NCBI RefSeq assembly: GCF_039522935.1
Contig: NZ_BAAAEI010000001.1
Location: forward strand, 252,755 to 316,754
DNA: 64,000 bases
Direction of reading: 5' to 3'
Origin: Bowmanella denitrificans
GTDB taxonomy: Bacteria > Pseudomonadota > Gammaproteobacteria > Enterobacterales > Alteromonadaceae
Numbering within the stretch: position 1 is the first letter of the stretch; each line of letters begins with the position of its first letter. A program made the translations under genes and the position numbers. The notes under the pieces are model-generated. The model saw only the letters and a program-made list of their open reading frames with translations. It had not been told where the DNA came from and did no database searches. Shown here piece after piece: positions 1 through 9,031 of the stretch.

Positions 1-495
1 ATACACTCTGTCGCCGAAGGTACGGGCTATCAGCCGGGCATAATCGCGAAAACGATAGGCCGTCAGACGGTTCAGCCAGCCACCCTGATCTTCCAGGTAT
101 TGCGGCAAATCCCAGTGATAAAGGGTCACAAAGGCTTTAATCCCGAGCGCATTGAGTTTGTCCAGCAACTGCACATAAAAGTCCAGGCCTTGTTGATTGG
201 GCGTACCATCGGCATGCATGACTCTGGGCCAGGAAACGGAAAAACGATAGGCATCCACCCCCATGCTATGGATTAAGTCGATATCCTGTTGCCAGTGCTC
301 AATATGCCGGCAGGCCTGCAAACCGTTGGAACCGTCGCGAATCTTTCCCGGCTCAGCACAAAAAGTATCCCAGATACAGGGCAAGCGGCTGTCGGCAGCG
401 CCTTCAATCTGGAAGGCGGCAGTCGCCACCCCAAACAGGAAATCCGGCTTCAGTAATGGTGCCCCATCGGGCAGTTCAATGCGTTTGTTATTCAA
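1..495 (-). CDS. GH1 family beta-glucosidase, partial (C-terminus beyond window)
   Basis: Reading the minus strand gives an N-terminal glycoside hydrolase family 1 sequence: the FLFGVATAAFQIEG opening of the barrel, then a segment containing HWQQDIDLIHSMGVDAYRFS and SWPR, and LYHWDLPQYL. These are the conserved early strands of GH1 beta-glucosidases, which release glucose from cellobiose or other beta-glucosides, usually in the cytoplasm. The catalytic glutamates lie beyond the window edge. A TGA lies in frame 12 bases upstream of the TTG chosen as start (minus-strand TTG at 495); no in-frame ATG precedes the domain, so the start is uncertain. It is divergent from the sugar importer at 696, with a LacI-type operator between them, and probably co-regulated with it. 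Confidence 0.85.
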   Translation of the reverse strand, partial: MNNKRIELPDGAPLLKPDFLFGVATAAFQIEGAADSRLPCIWDTFCAEPGKIRDGSNGLQACRHIEHWQQDIDLIHSMGVDAYRFSVSWPRVMHADGTPNQQGLDFYVQLLDKLNALGIKAFVTLYHWDLPQYLEDQGGWLNRLTAYRFRDYARLIARTFGDRVY

Positions 496-609
496 GATAT
501 CATCCAGTCAGGCAAGAGAATTTACATTTCGCTCACACACCATCCCAGACCTCAACATTACTTTTTACATCAGCAATGTGTTGCGCATCGGTTTCAGTGA
601 TGCTAATAA

Positions 610-625
610 TGTAAGCGCTTTCACA
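610..625. promoter_or_regulatory. LacI-family-type operator between GH1 gene and sugar importer
   Basis: TGTAAGCGCTTTCACA is an imperfect 16-bp palindrome centred on AAGCGCTT, the core typical of LacI/GalR-family operators. It sits in the divergent region between the GH1 glucosidase (minus) and the MFS importer (plus), so one bound repressor could control both. The regulator gene is not in this window. Assignment rests on motif shape and position only. Confidence 0.6.
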
Positions 626-695
626 AATGTTAAACCCTTGTAACTGGCGGGTCAATGCAAAACATCACCCGCCCTCAGCCAAGCCGGAAATTGTT

Positions 696-1949
696 ATGCG
701 CCAAGCCGCTTTAGGGGAACAACCCCGCCACGCTAATCTGACCTTTGCACTGGTCTCGTTAACCTCGTTGTTTTTTATGTGGGGGTTTATTACCGCCCTG
801 AATGACATATTGATTCCGCACCTTAAAGCGGTATTCAGCCTGAGCTATACCCAGGCCATGTTGGTGCAGTTTTGCTTTTTCGGTGCGTACTTTCTGATTT
901 CCGTGCCAGCCGGGCGCCTGGTGGACAAAATCGGGTTTCAGCGTGGCATTGCCACCGGCCTGCTTACTGCCGCTTGCGGTTGTTTGCTGTTTGTACCTTC
1001 GGCACTTTACGCAACCTACTGGATGTTCCTGATGGCCTTGTTTGTGCTGGCCGCAGGTATCACCATTTTGCAGGTCGCGGCCAATCCACTGGTGACCTTG
1101 CTGGGCAACCCGGATACCGCATCCAGCCGTCTGACCATGACCCAGGCATTTAATTCCCTGGGCACCACAGTCGCCCCTGTGCTGGGCGGCATCCTGATTT
1201 TTTCCCACACACAGACTGAGCAGTCAGCCGACAGTGTTATCGCCCCCTACATTGGTCTGGCGCTGATTCTGGTCGCCATGGCCCTGTGCTTTTTCCGCCT
1301 GCAGTTACCTCAACCGCAGTTGGAGCATACACAGTCCACCACCGATGACAGGCACCGTTCCTTGTTTCACTACCCCCATCTGATCCTCGGTGCGGTGGGG
1401 ATCTTTGTGTATGTGGGGGCGGAAGTTTCCATTGGCAGCTTCCTGGTGAATTTCCTCGGCGAAGCGCATGTGATGGCAATGACAGAAGCACAGGCATCTA
1501 AATACATTGCCTATTACTGGGGCGGAGCCATGGTCGGTCGCTTTATCGGCGCGGCACTGATGCAACGTGTTGCGCCAGGCAAACTGCTGGCCTTTAACAG
1601 TTTGGCTTCCATGGCTTTGATACTGACCGCTATTGTTGCCGATGGCAGCCTGGCCATGTGGAGTATCCTGGCCGTGGGTCTGTGCAATTCCATCATGTTT
1701 CCAACAATTTTCAGTCTGGCGGTTCGTGCACTTGGGCCGGATACCGGTCGCGGCTCGGGCCTGCTGTGCCTGGCCATTGTCGGCGGGGCGGTGGTGCCAC
1801 TGTTGCAGGGTATGCTGGCTGACAGTCTGGGCCTGCAATTGTCATTCCTGCTGCCGCTGGTGTGCTACCTGTATATCGCTTTTTATGGTTTGGCCGGGGC
1901 CAAAGCCCGCCAGTCTGACTCTTCCACCGTTCAACAAGAGGTTGCCTGA
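696..1949 (+). CDS. MFS sugar importer, FucP/GlcP-like
   Basis: A 417-residue, 12-helix major facilitator. The N-terminal segment LTSLFFMWGFITALNDILIP is the signature of the FHS (FucP/GlcP glucose-galactose-fucose:H+ symporter) subfamily, and PAGRLVDKIGFQRG is the loop 2-3 motif. It probably brings glucose or released beta-gluco-oligosaccharides across the inner membrane. The frame stays open upstream to 627, but the ATG at 696 is preferred because it lies clear of the operator at 610-625 and directly precedes the conserved domain. It ends two bases before the GH3 gene, so importer, GH3 and deacetylase probably form one operon. Exact sugar specificity cannot be read from the sequence. Confidence 0.85.
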   Translation: MRQAALGEQPRHANLTFALVSLTSLFFMWGFITALNDILIPHLKAVFSLSYTQAMLVQFCFFGAYFLISVPAGRLVDKIGFQRGIATGLLTAACGCLLFVPSALYATYWMFLMALFVLAAGITILQVAANPLVTLLGNPDTASSRLTMTQAFNSLGTTVAPVLGGILIFSHTQTEQSADSVIAPYIGLALILVAMALCFFRLQLPQPQLEHTQSTTDDRHRSLFHYPHLILGAVGIFVYVGAEVSIGSFLVNFLGEAHVMAMTEAQASKYIAYYWGGAMVGRFIGAALMQRVAPGKLLAFNSLASMALILTAIVADGSLAMWSILAVGLCNSIMFPTIFSLAVRALGPDTGRGSGLLCLAIVGGAVVPLLQGMLADSLGLQLSFLLPLVCYLYIAFYGLAGAKARQSDSSTVQQEVA

Positions 1950-1951
1950 CA

Positions 1952-4483
1952 ATGCCATCTTTGACCCCTTCCCTGTCTGCCCGCCCCTTGCTGGGCCTGG
2001 CGTTGTGTACTGCATTGTCAGCCTGTAGCGATAGCCAACACAGTCAAAATACGGCAACGCCGGCGGTGCCGGATTTCTGGCCGGTTATTCAATCAGAAGT
2101 CAGTCGCAGTGAAGCAATCGAACAACGTGTGCAGTCGCTGCTGGCCAATATGACCCTGGAGCAGAAGGTTGCGCAAACCATGCAACCGGAAATTCGCGAT
2201 ATCAGTATCGAGGATATGCGACGCTATGGCTTCGGTTCGTACCTGAACGGCGGCGGGGCTTTTCCCGACAACAATAAGCACGCGTCGGTGCAGGATTGGG
2301 TGAAACTGGCCGAAGCCATGTATCAGGCCTCGGTGGATGACAGTCTGGATGGCAGTCGTATTCCCACCATGTGGGGCACTGATGCCGTGCATGGCCATAA
2401 CAATGTTATCGGTGCGACACTGTTCCCGCATAATATTGGCCTGGGTGCGGCCCATAACCCGGCGTTGATTGAAAAAATTGCCGGCGCAACCGCCAAAGAA
2501 GTCGCCGCCACGGGGATTGACTGGATATTTGCGCCGACCGTTGCGGTGACCCGTGACGACCGCTGGGGTCGTACCTACGAGGCCTACTCCGAAGACCCGG
2601 ACATTGTCCGTGACTACGCCTACGCCATTGTTAAGGGCCTGCAGGGCCGCGACGAGGCCTTTTTATCTGAACAGCAGGTGATCAGCACCGTTAAACATTT
2701 CCTCGGCGACGGCGGCACCCAAAATGGTGATGATCAAGGTGACAATCTTGCCACCGAACAGCAATTGTTTGATATTCATGCGCAAGGCTACGTCGGTGGT
2801 TTGACAGCTGGCGCACAGTCGGTAATGGCCTCATTCAACAGTTGGCATGGTGTAAAAAACCACGGCAACCCTTATTTACTGACACAAGTCCTGAAAGAGC
2901 GTATGGGTTTTGACGGTTTTGTAGTGGGCGACTGGAATGGCCATGGGCAGATCCCCGGATGCACCAATGAAAGCTGCCCCGCCGCGATCAATGCCGGGCT
3001 GGACATGTATATGGTGCCCACCCAGGCCTGGAAGCCACTGCTGGAAAATACCATCGCCCAGGTAAAGGCCGGACAAATTAGTCAGGCAAGATTGGACGAT
3101 GCGGTAGCGCGAATTCTGCGGGTAAAGCTGCGGGCTGGACTGTTTGACAAGCCATCGCCCGCTAATCGTGCTTTGGCTGGTGACAGCAGCCTGATCGGCC
3201 ATGCGGCGCATCGCGCCATCGCGCGTCAGGCTGTGCGCGAATCTCTGGTGCTGTTGAAAAACAAAGACCAGCTCCTGCCATTATCGCCTCAGTCACGCAT
3301 CCTGTTGGCCGGTGACGGTGCCGACAATATTGGCAAACAGTCAGGCGGCTGGACGATTACCTGGCAGGGTACAGGTAATCAAAATAGTGATTTTCCTGGT
3401 GCCACGTCTGTTTATGACGGTATAAAACAGGCCGTAGACGCAGCTGGTGGTCAGGTTGAACTGGCAGCCGACGGTCAATATAGTCAGGTACCTGATGTGG
3501 CCATTGTGGTGTTTGGCGAAGAGCCCTATGCCGAAGGCAATGGCGATCTGGCGAACCTGGAATACCAACGCGGCAATAAAACCGACTTAGCCTTACTGAA
3601 GAAATTACAATCCCAGGGGATCCCGGTGGTGTCGGTCTTTATCAGTGGGCGGCCAATGTGGGTAAACCCTGAACTGAACGCCTCAGATGCCTTTGTCGCC
3701 GCCTGGCTACCCGGCTCCGAAGGCGGGGGGATCGCGGATGTGCTGCTGCGCCGTACCGACGGTGCGGTGCACCACGACTTTAAGGGTAAGCTGTCCTTTT
3801 CCTGGCCCGCCAGCCCAGAGCAGACTACCGTCAACCGCCATGATCCTGATTATCAACCATTGTTGCCTTATGGCTTTGGTCTGAGCTACGGCGATAAAGA
3901 CGTACTAAGCGCACCACTGGACGAAAGTGTGCAAACCACCAATGCCGCTTTAGCGCCACTGAGCCTGTTTGAAAATGATATCAAGGCCCCCTGGCAGCTT
4001 AGCATCGGCGCCATAGGAAACACTCAGGCGGTGATCAGCAGTGTCCAGCAGCAAGGTCCGGTCAGCCTGCGCACCAGCGACTGGAAAATCCAGGAAGACA
4101 GTCGTCGTCTGCATTTTGATGGTTCAGCGCCGGGTGAAGTGCAAATTGGAGCCAGTTTCCCGCAGGATCTGCGTGCCTATGTGGAAGCTAACGCCAGCCT
4201 GCATCTGGCGGTAAAACTGGACAGTCAGTTACAAAGCCCAGTCACCCTGGCCATGCTATGCGGCGAAAATTGCTCGTCTGAGCTGGACATCAGTGCCAGG
4301 CTCGCGGCACTGCCTGTGGGCGAATGGCACAGCGTTTCGGTGCCCTTGCAGTGTTTTAACCAGGCCAATCATCTTGCCCGGGTGTTCAGCCCTTTTAGTT
4401 TGAGGGTGCAAGGTGAATTACACATCAGCATCGCTAATATTCGTCTGCTGCCGGGTCAGGCAGAGGCTAATCAATGTCAGTAG
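1952..4483 (+). CDS. GH3 exo-beta-glucanase/glucosidase lipoprotein (ExoP-like)
   Basis: An 843-residue family 3 glycoside hydrolase. The N-terminus has a short signal ending in a lipobox, LSAC with lipidated Cys25, so it is probably anchored in a membrane facing the periplasm or the outside. The TIM-barrel domain carries KHFLGDGGT (residues 248-256) and the nucleophile motif GFVVGDWNG with Asp327. A second alpha/beta domain follows, and the C-terminal 180 residues look like the galactose-binding-like domain of marine ExoP enzymes. The family removes glucose from beta-1,3/1,4-glucans. It starts two bases after the importer stop and is followed 14 bases later by a deacetylase. Together with the GH1 enzyme this suggests outside-in glucan degradation. 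Confidence 0.92.
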   Translation: MPSLTPSLSARPLLGLALCTALSACSDSQHSQNTATPAVPDFWPVIQSEVSRSEAIEQRVQSLLANMTLEQKVAQTMQPEIRDISIEDMRRYGFGSYLNGGGAFPDNNKHASVQDWVKLAEAMYQASVDDSLDGSRIPTMWGTDAVHGHNNVIGATLFPHNIGLGAAHNPALIEKIAGATAKEVAATGIDWIFAPTVAVTRDDRWGRTYEAYSEDPDIVRDYAYAIVKGLQGRDEAFLSEQQVISTVKHFLGDGGTQNGDDQGDNLATEQQLFDIHAQGYVGGLTAGAQSVMASFNSWHGVKNHGNPYLLTQVLKERMGFDGFVVGDWNGHGQIPGCTNESCPAAINAGLDMYMVPTQAWKPLLENTIAQVKAGQISQARLDDAVARILRVKLRAGLFDKPSPANRALAGDSSLIGHAAHRAIARQAVRESLVLLKNKDQLLPLSPQSRILLAGDGADNIGKQSGGWTITWQGTGNQNSDFPGATSVYDGIKQAVDAAGGQVELAADGQYSQVPDVAIVVFGEEPYAEGNGDLANLEYQRGNKTDLALLKKLQSQGIPVVSVFISGRPMWVNPELNASDAFVAAWLPGSEGGGIADVLLRRTDGAVHHDFKGKLSFSWPASPEQTTVNRHDPDYQPLLPYGFGLSYGDKDVLSAPLDESVQTTNAALAPLSLFENDIKAPWQLSIGAIGNTQAVISSVQQQGPVSLRTSDWKIQEDSRRLHFDGSAPGEVQIGASFPQDLRAYVEANASLHLAVKLDSQLQSPVTLAMLCGENCSSELDISARLAALPVGEWHSVSVPLQCFNQANHLARVFSPFSLRVQGELHISIANIRLLPGQAEANQCQ

Positions 4484-4497
4484 GCAGATAAACAGAT

Positions 4498-5307
4498 ATG
4501 CACAAGCACCAGAACACCTGCCAGTTAGCCTGCCGTTTAGCAATGCTGCTGATGGGTGGGTGCTCTGCTGTGGTCCATGCAGCTGACTTTGCCTGGCCAC
4601 AGGGGCAACAGGCGGCGGTCAGTCTGGCCTACGACGACGCACTGGCAAGCCACCTGGATGTGGTTATTCCGCAATTGAATAAACTGGGGTTTAAGGCCAG
4701 TTTCTATCTGACCTTGTCCTCTGCCACACTGGTAAACCGGCTTGATGAGTGGCGACAGGTCGCAGCAGATGGTCATGAACTGGGTAACCACAGCATTAAC
4801 CATGCCTGTCGGGCATCACTCCCAGGCCGGCAGTGGGTGCCGCCACAGCACAATCTGGATACCTGGACGGCACAACGTATGGTAACCGAGGTATTGCAGG
4901 CCAATACCCGGCTGCATGCCATAGACGGTCAACTGCAGCGCACCTTTACCCCACCTTGTTCTGACCGTCTGGCTGGCGGTCAGGATTATGTGACAGAGGT
5001 CAGCCCGCATTTTATTGCCATTCGGGTGGCAGGCGCCCCGATCACCGGTATGGATAGTCTGGATGTTAAGCAGGTTCCGGCCTGGTCACCGCAAAAACCC
5101 AGCCTGCAAAGCCTGATAGATTATGTTGAACAGGCCGCAGCCAATGGCACAATGGCCAATATCACCTTTCATGGCGTCGGGGCGGATTATCTGCAGGTTG
5201 ATAAGGATGTGCATCAGGCCTTTCTCGACTATCTGGCCGAGCATCAGGACAGATTCTGGGTAGCCGACTTTCGCCGTATCAGCCTGTATATCCGCGATAG
5301 CCAATAG
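4498..5307 (+). CDS. Exported polysaccharide deacetylase (NodB fold, CE4-like)
   Basis: A 269-residue protein with an N-terminal export signal; LLMGGC (Cys22) could be a weak lipobox, otherwise cleavage near VHA-AD is likely. The NodB homology domain is visible: motif 1 LAYDDALASH (Asp46-Asp47) and motif 2 GNHSINH with metal ligands His98 and His102, plus a late NITFHG motif. CE4-type enzymes remove N- or O-acetyl groups from polysaccharides using a metal ion. Motif 1 reads AYDD rather than the usual TFDD, as in a divergent subgroup. It lies 14 bases downstream of the GH3 gene, so it may deacetylate a glycan handled by the same operon. The substrate is unknown. Confidence 0.8.
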   Translation: MHKHQNTCQLACRLAMLLMGGCSAVVHAADFAWPQGQQAAVSLAYDDALASHLDVVIPQLNKLGFKASFYLTLSSATLVNRLDEWRQVAADGHELGNHSINHACRASLPGRQWVPPQHNLDTWTAQRMVTEVLQANTRLHAIDGQLQRTFTPPCSDRLAGGQDYVTEVSPHFIAIRVAGAPITGMDSLDVKQVPAWSPQKPSLQSLIDYVEQAAANGTMANITFHGVGADYLQVDKDVHQAFLDYLAEHQDRFWVADFRRISLYIRDSQ

Positions 5308-5362
5308 CCATCACAGTTCCCCCAACGTTTAGCCCGCATTTTGCGAATTTCATCTCAGTGTA

Positions 5363-5384
5363 ATATTTGCCATACCGGCAATAT
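5363..5384. promoter_or_regulatory. Inverted repeat upstream of TonB receptor
   Basis: ATATTTGCC-ATACC-GGCAATAT is a near-perfect inverted repeat (one extra T in the left arm), ending 36 bases before the receptor start at 5420. Its size and place fit a repressor site, possibly metal-responsive, but it matches no operator I can name with confidence. It could also be a small hairpin in the leader. Confidence 0.3.
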
Positions 5385-5419
5385 GTCAGAATGCCGGCCT
5401 TTCGTATCGCGGGGGTTAT

Positions 5420-7453
5420 ATGTTCAGGGTCAGGCACATTGCGTTTTTCATCAGCACGGTTTTCAGCTCAGCCGCCTTGGCTCATGGCCTGGACTATGAA
5501 CATATCGCCGTGCATGGTCATCAGACCCGTCTGCTGGGACAGGCACTTTCAGCATCAGAAGGTGTCATAGGTCAGGGCGAGATTGCCCAGCGTCCGCTGC
5601 TGCGTACCGGCGAGGTACTGGAATTGGTACCAGGTATGGTCGTCACCCAGCACAGTGGCTCGGGCAAAGCCAACCAGTACTTTTTGCGCGGCTTTAACCT
5701 TGACCATGGCACAGATTTTCAAACCAGCCTGGAAGGAATGCCCCTGAATATGCGCACACATGGCCATGGGCAGGCCTATACGGATCTGAATTTTATTGTG
5801 CCGGAGTTTATCGGCAATATTCAGTACCGCAAAGGTGCGTACCATGCTGACCAGGGTGACTTTGCCACGGCAGGCTCCGCCCGTTTCTTTCTGGCCTCTG
5901 CACTCCCTTCAATGCTTTCCTTGCAGCTTGGACAGGACAATTATCAGCGTGCCGTGGTATCCCATCACCTTGCTCTAGACGATGCCACGCTCAGCGTCGG
6001 ACTGGAAGCTACCGGCTATGACGGCCCCTGGACAGATATCGACGAAGGTATCCGCAAGTATAATGGCCTGGTTCGTTACAACCGTGCCACTGACAGCGGC
6101 CAGTTTAATCTGACCTTAATGGCCTACGACAATCGCTGGCAGTCCGCCGACCAGATCCCGCAGCGTGCCGTGGACCAGGGTCTGATCGACAAACTAGGTT
6201 CGTTGGATACCACACTCGGCGGCGAGTCTGACCGCTACAGCCTGTCACTTAACTGGCAATGGTATGACTGGGCCATCAGCGCCTATGCCATTGAGTCGAA
6301 TCTGGATCTATTCTCCAACTTTACTTATTACCTGAACGATCCCATCCAGGGGGACCAGTTTAAGCAGGTGGACAAACGCCGGATCTGGGGTGGTGAAATC
6401 AGCCGTCACGCTTTCACCAGCCTGTTCGGCAAAGAATGGACACATGAAGTAGGTGCACAACTGCGCTACGACGACATAGGTGAAGTGGCGCTGTATAACA
6501 CTAAAGCCCGGCAAGTTTTGTCGCCAGTGCGGGTGGACAGCGTGGATGAACTCTCCAGCGCCTTGTACTGGCAATCCGAATTGCTGCTGACTAACCGTCT
6601 GACCTTAAGTACTGGTGTGCGCTATGACTATTTTGATGTGTCGGTAAACAGCGACCTGGCACAAAACAGTGGTGATGCCAGTGATGATTTACTCAGCTTC
6701 AATGCCAGCCTTAGTTACAGCCTGACACCCAGCCTGGAAGGCTATATAAATGCCGGACAGTCTTTTCATTCCAATGACGCCAGAGGGGCCACGATTCAGT
6801 TAGATCCGGTCACCGGTGACCGTGCCGAGCCGGTGGATTTGCTGGTTCGGGGTGATGGCATGGAGATCGGTCTGCGCTATTTCGACAGCAAAAGTCTGAA
6901 TCTGTCGGTGGCTATCTGGACGCTGGAACTGGATTCCGAACTGTTGTTTGTCGGTGATGCCGGTAATACCGAAGCCAGTCGCGGCTCCCGCCGCTATGGT
7001 GTGGAAGCGGCCGCTTACTATTGGCTGAATAACAGGCTCAGTCTGGATATGGAGGTGGCATTAAGCCATTCCAGATTCCGCGGTCAGGAAGCAGGCGAAG
7101 GCGATCGTATTGACGGTTCTCTGCCGGTGGTGGCCAGTGCCGGATTCACCTGGCAGGCAAATGACAATATCAGCAGCAGCTTGCGGATCAGGCATTTCGG
7201 CAAACGCCTGCTGGACAGCAGGGGCGAGGTACGTTCTGAACCTCTGACCGTGATGAATCTGTCCCTCACCTACGCGCTGCAAGCCTGGCAATTCAAGCTG
7301 GAAGTGCTGAACTTGCTGGACAGCGATGACCATGACATTGATTATTTATACGAATCCCGCTTACCCGGTGAGCCGCCTGAAGGTGTGGAAGACATTCACT
7401 ATCATCCCATAGAACCACGGACCTTAAGGCTGGGAGCTACCTATCATTTCTAG
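5420..7453 (+). CDS. TonB-dependent outer-membrane receptor, HGHG-motif type
   Basis: A 677-residue receptor: signal peptide (residues 1-22), plug domain with LRTGEVLELVPGMVVTQHS and the NQYFLRGFNLDHGTDF signature, then a 22-strand barrel ending LRLGATYHF with a terminal aromatic. The plug contains MNMRTHGHGQAYTDLNF-like residues (NMRTHGHGQ), a conserved histidine-rich patch of a receptor group that includes candidate zinc and other metal transporters; metal uptake is therefore possible but unproven. It is monocistronic, with an inverted repeat upstream (5363-5384). Its stop TAG overlaps, on the opposite strand, the stop of the VF530 gene within the palindrome CTAG. Confidence 0.85.
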   Translation: MFRVRHIAFFISTVFSSAALAHGLDYEHIAVHGHQTRLLGQALSASEGVIGQGEIAQRPLLRTGEVLELVPGMVVTQHSGSGKANQYFLRGFNLDHGTDFQTSLEGMPLNMRTHGHGQAYTDLNFIVPEFIGNIQYRKGAYHADQGDFATAGSARFFLASALPSMLSLQLGQDNYQRAVVSHHLALDDATLSVGLEATGYDGPWTDIDEGIRKYNGLVRYNRATDSGQFNLTLMAYDNRWQSADQIPQRAVDQGLIDKLGSLDTTLGGESDRYSLSLNWQWYDWAISAYAIESNLDLFSNFTYYLNDPIQGDQFKQVDKRRIWGGEISRHAFTSLFGKEWTHEVGAQLRYDDIGEVALYNTKARQVLSPVRVDSVDELSSALYWQSELLLTNRLTLSTGVRYDYFDVSVNSDLAQNSGDASDDLLSFNASLSYSLTPSLEGYINAGQSFHSNDARGATIQLDPVTGDRAEPVDLLVRGDGMEIGLRYFDSKSLNLSVAIWTLELDSELLFVGDAGNTEASRGSRRYGVEAAAYYWLNNRLSLDMEVALSHSRFRGQEAGEGDRIDGSLPVVASAGFTWQANDNISSSLRIRHFGKRLLDSRGEVRSEPLTVMNLSLTYALQAWQFKLEVLNLLDSDDHDIDYLYESRLPGEPPEGVEDIHYHPIEPRTLRLGATYHF

Positions 7454-7689
7454 GGCGTGCCACGCCCCCAGATATGGAACGCGCTGATATACAAGCGCTC
7501 CACTTTTTCTCTGGCCCAGGGAGTGCGGCGCAAAAACTTGAGGCTGGATTTGATTGAAGGTTCATGGGTAAAGCAGCGAATCTCCACCGCCTTACCCATA
7601 GCTTCCCAGCCCAGCTCTTTTTCAAGGCGGATTAAGATCTGCTCCAGGGTAACGCCATGCAGGGGATTATTCGCCTGACTGCCACTCAT
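7450..7689 (-). CDS. VF530-family (DUF2132) small protein
   Basis: A 79-residue protein matching the VF530/DUF2132 family: NNPLHGVTLEQIL, then GWEAMGK, then the signature EPSIKSSLKFLRRTPWARE and KVERLY. The solved family member has a winged, helix-rich fold proposed to bind DNA; the cellular role is not established. The frame is open further upstream to 7794, but the ATG at 7689 has a GGAG ribosome site (CCGGAGATATCA) directly before it and starts where family homology starts. It converges on the receptor gene, the two stop codons sharing CTAG at 7450-7453. Confidence 0.88.
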   Translation of the reverse strand: MSGSQANNPLHGVTLEQILIRLEKELGWEAMGKAVEIRCFTHEPSIKSSLKFLRRTPWAREKVERLYISAFHIWGRGTP

Positions 7690-7834
7690 TGATATCTCCG
7701 GAAAATTAAGGCCAGCAGGCATTTTAACAGAGTTGCCAGCGGGGTGATCTAATCTGGTTTCTAACACATATTTACAATTGCCTAACGCCTTCATTGCAAA
7801 GCTTCGTTATTATAGGCCCATTAAAGACCAGAAT

Positions 7835-9022
7835 ATGCACACACCGATGAACAAGATTTGGATCAAAATCACTCTGCCATTGGCTGCTATCGCCGTGGGG
7901 ATCATAGGCTTTATGGCGATTAATGCGACCGCCAGCGACAAAGGTGACAAGGTAGAGGTTGACTCCCGCCCCACAGTTAAAGTGGAAGCCCTGAGTACCG
8001 AAGACTACCAGGTGCTGATTAACAGCTATGGTGAAGTTAAACCACTGGAAAGCACCAAACTGGCGGCCTTGGTCGGCGGGGAAGTGGTGCAATGGCATGA
8101 AGATTTTGTACCCGGTGGTCTGGTCAAACGCGGCACTCTGTTGTTCAGCATAGACAAACAGCAATATCAGGCAGCGTTGTTGCAGGCTGAAGCCAGTCTG
8201 AGTCAGGCCCAGGCACTGTTGGTGGAAGAGAGAGCCAGAGCCGAAGTGGCAAAACGCGAAGCCAAATCCATGCCGTCCACCCAGGTTACCGACCTGTATC
8301 TGCGTAAGCCACAGGTGATGAGCGCCGAAGCGGCGGTTAAATCTGCCGAAGCCCAGCTGAAAATTGCCCAGCGCGATCTGGCCTACACGGATGTACGCGC
8401 CCCTTACGATGCTCTGGTGATATCCCGTAATCTGGGCCTGGGCCAGTATGTGCATCAGGGTAACGAAGTGGGCGAGCTGTATAATGTCGAAACCGCCGAG
8501 ATCAATCTGCCGATTGCCGGCTTTGATGCCATGTTCCTGCCGGCCGAACTGGCTGGCAGTCAAGCCCAGATTACCAGCCGCGGCGCAGTCAGTCTGACCC
8601 GTAGCGGTACCATAGAGCGGGATTTAGGCATTATCGATCAGGGCACCCGTATGAGCCAGGTGGTAGCGCGTATTCGCGATCCATACAGCCTCAACACCGA
8701 CGCACCGGCCTTTAAATTTGGCACCTATGTGGAAGTCACATTAAAAGGTGCCACCCTGGAAGATATCTTCCGCCTGCCACAGGATCTGGTGACCAATCGC
8801 AAAGTCTGGGTGGTTAACAAAGACAACGAGCTGGAATCTCGCACCGTTAAGGTACTGCGTGAAGAGGCCGAATACTTCCTGATTGGCAATGGCCTGAATG
8901 AAGGTGAACGCGTGGTGATGACGCTGCCCGAATATCCGCAAAACGGCATGAAGGTTAAAATTGCCGGTGAGCAGGACAAGACCAGCGCCGACAGCGCCCT
9001 GGTTGCCCAGGCAAACGAGTAA
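7835..9022 (+). CDS. RND efflux periplasmic adaptor (membrane fusion protein)
   Basis: About 395 residues: an N-terminal membrane anchor (IKITLPLAAIAVGIIGFMA), a split biotinyl-lipoyl domain (SYGEVKPLESTKLAALVGGEV and the later DVRAPYDALVISRNLGLGQYVHQG), an alpha-hairpin rich in Gln/Ala/Glu between them, then beta-barrel and membrane-proximal domains. This is the HlyD/AcrA-type adaptor linking an inner-membrane RND pump to an outer-membrane channel. The frame begins at 7778, but ATG 7835 (or 7847, MNKIWIK) fits the anchor better. The permease gene starts nine bases after the stop, so the two are an operon. No outer-membrane factor gene is present here; a shared TolC-like channel is presumed. 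Confidence 0.9.
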   Translation: MHTPMNKIWIKITLPLAAIAVGIIGFMAINATASDKGDKVEVDSRPTVKVEALSTEDYQVLINSYGEVKPLESTKLAALVGGEVVQWHEDFVPGGLVKRGTLLFSIDKQQYQAALLQAEASLSQAQALLVEERARAEVAKREAKSMPSTQVTDLYLRKPQVMSAEAAVKSAEAQLKIAQRDLAYTDVRAPYDALVISRNLGLGQYVHQGNEVGELYNVETAEINLPIAGFDAMFLPAELAGSQAQITSRGAVSLTRSGTIERDLGIIDQGTRMSQVVARIRDPYSLNTDAPAFKFGTYVEVTLKGATLEDIFRLPQDLVTNRKVWVVNKDNELESRTVKVLREEAEYFLIGNGLNEGERVVMTLPEYPQNGMKVKIAGEQDKTSADSALVAQANE

Positions 9023-9031
9023 GGAAAGGTC

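Noticed and set aside
1305..1838. 177-codon open frame on the minus strand
   Set aside because: Antisense to the sugar importer; Gln/His-rich composition and no motifs.
5420..7453. Calling the His-rich receptor a zinc receptor (ZnuD)
   Set aside because: The HGHG patch is suggestive, but no Zur box could be matched with confidence and no other zinc gene is adjacent.
7772..8563. 263-codon open frame on the minus strand
   Set aside because: It lies fully opposite the RND adaptor gene, is rich in Gln, His and Phe as antisense frames of such genes usually are, and shows no domain.
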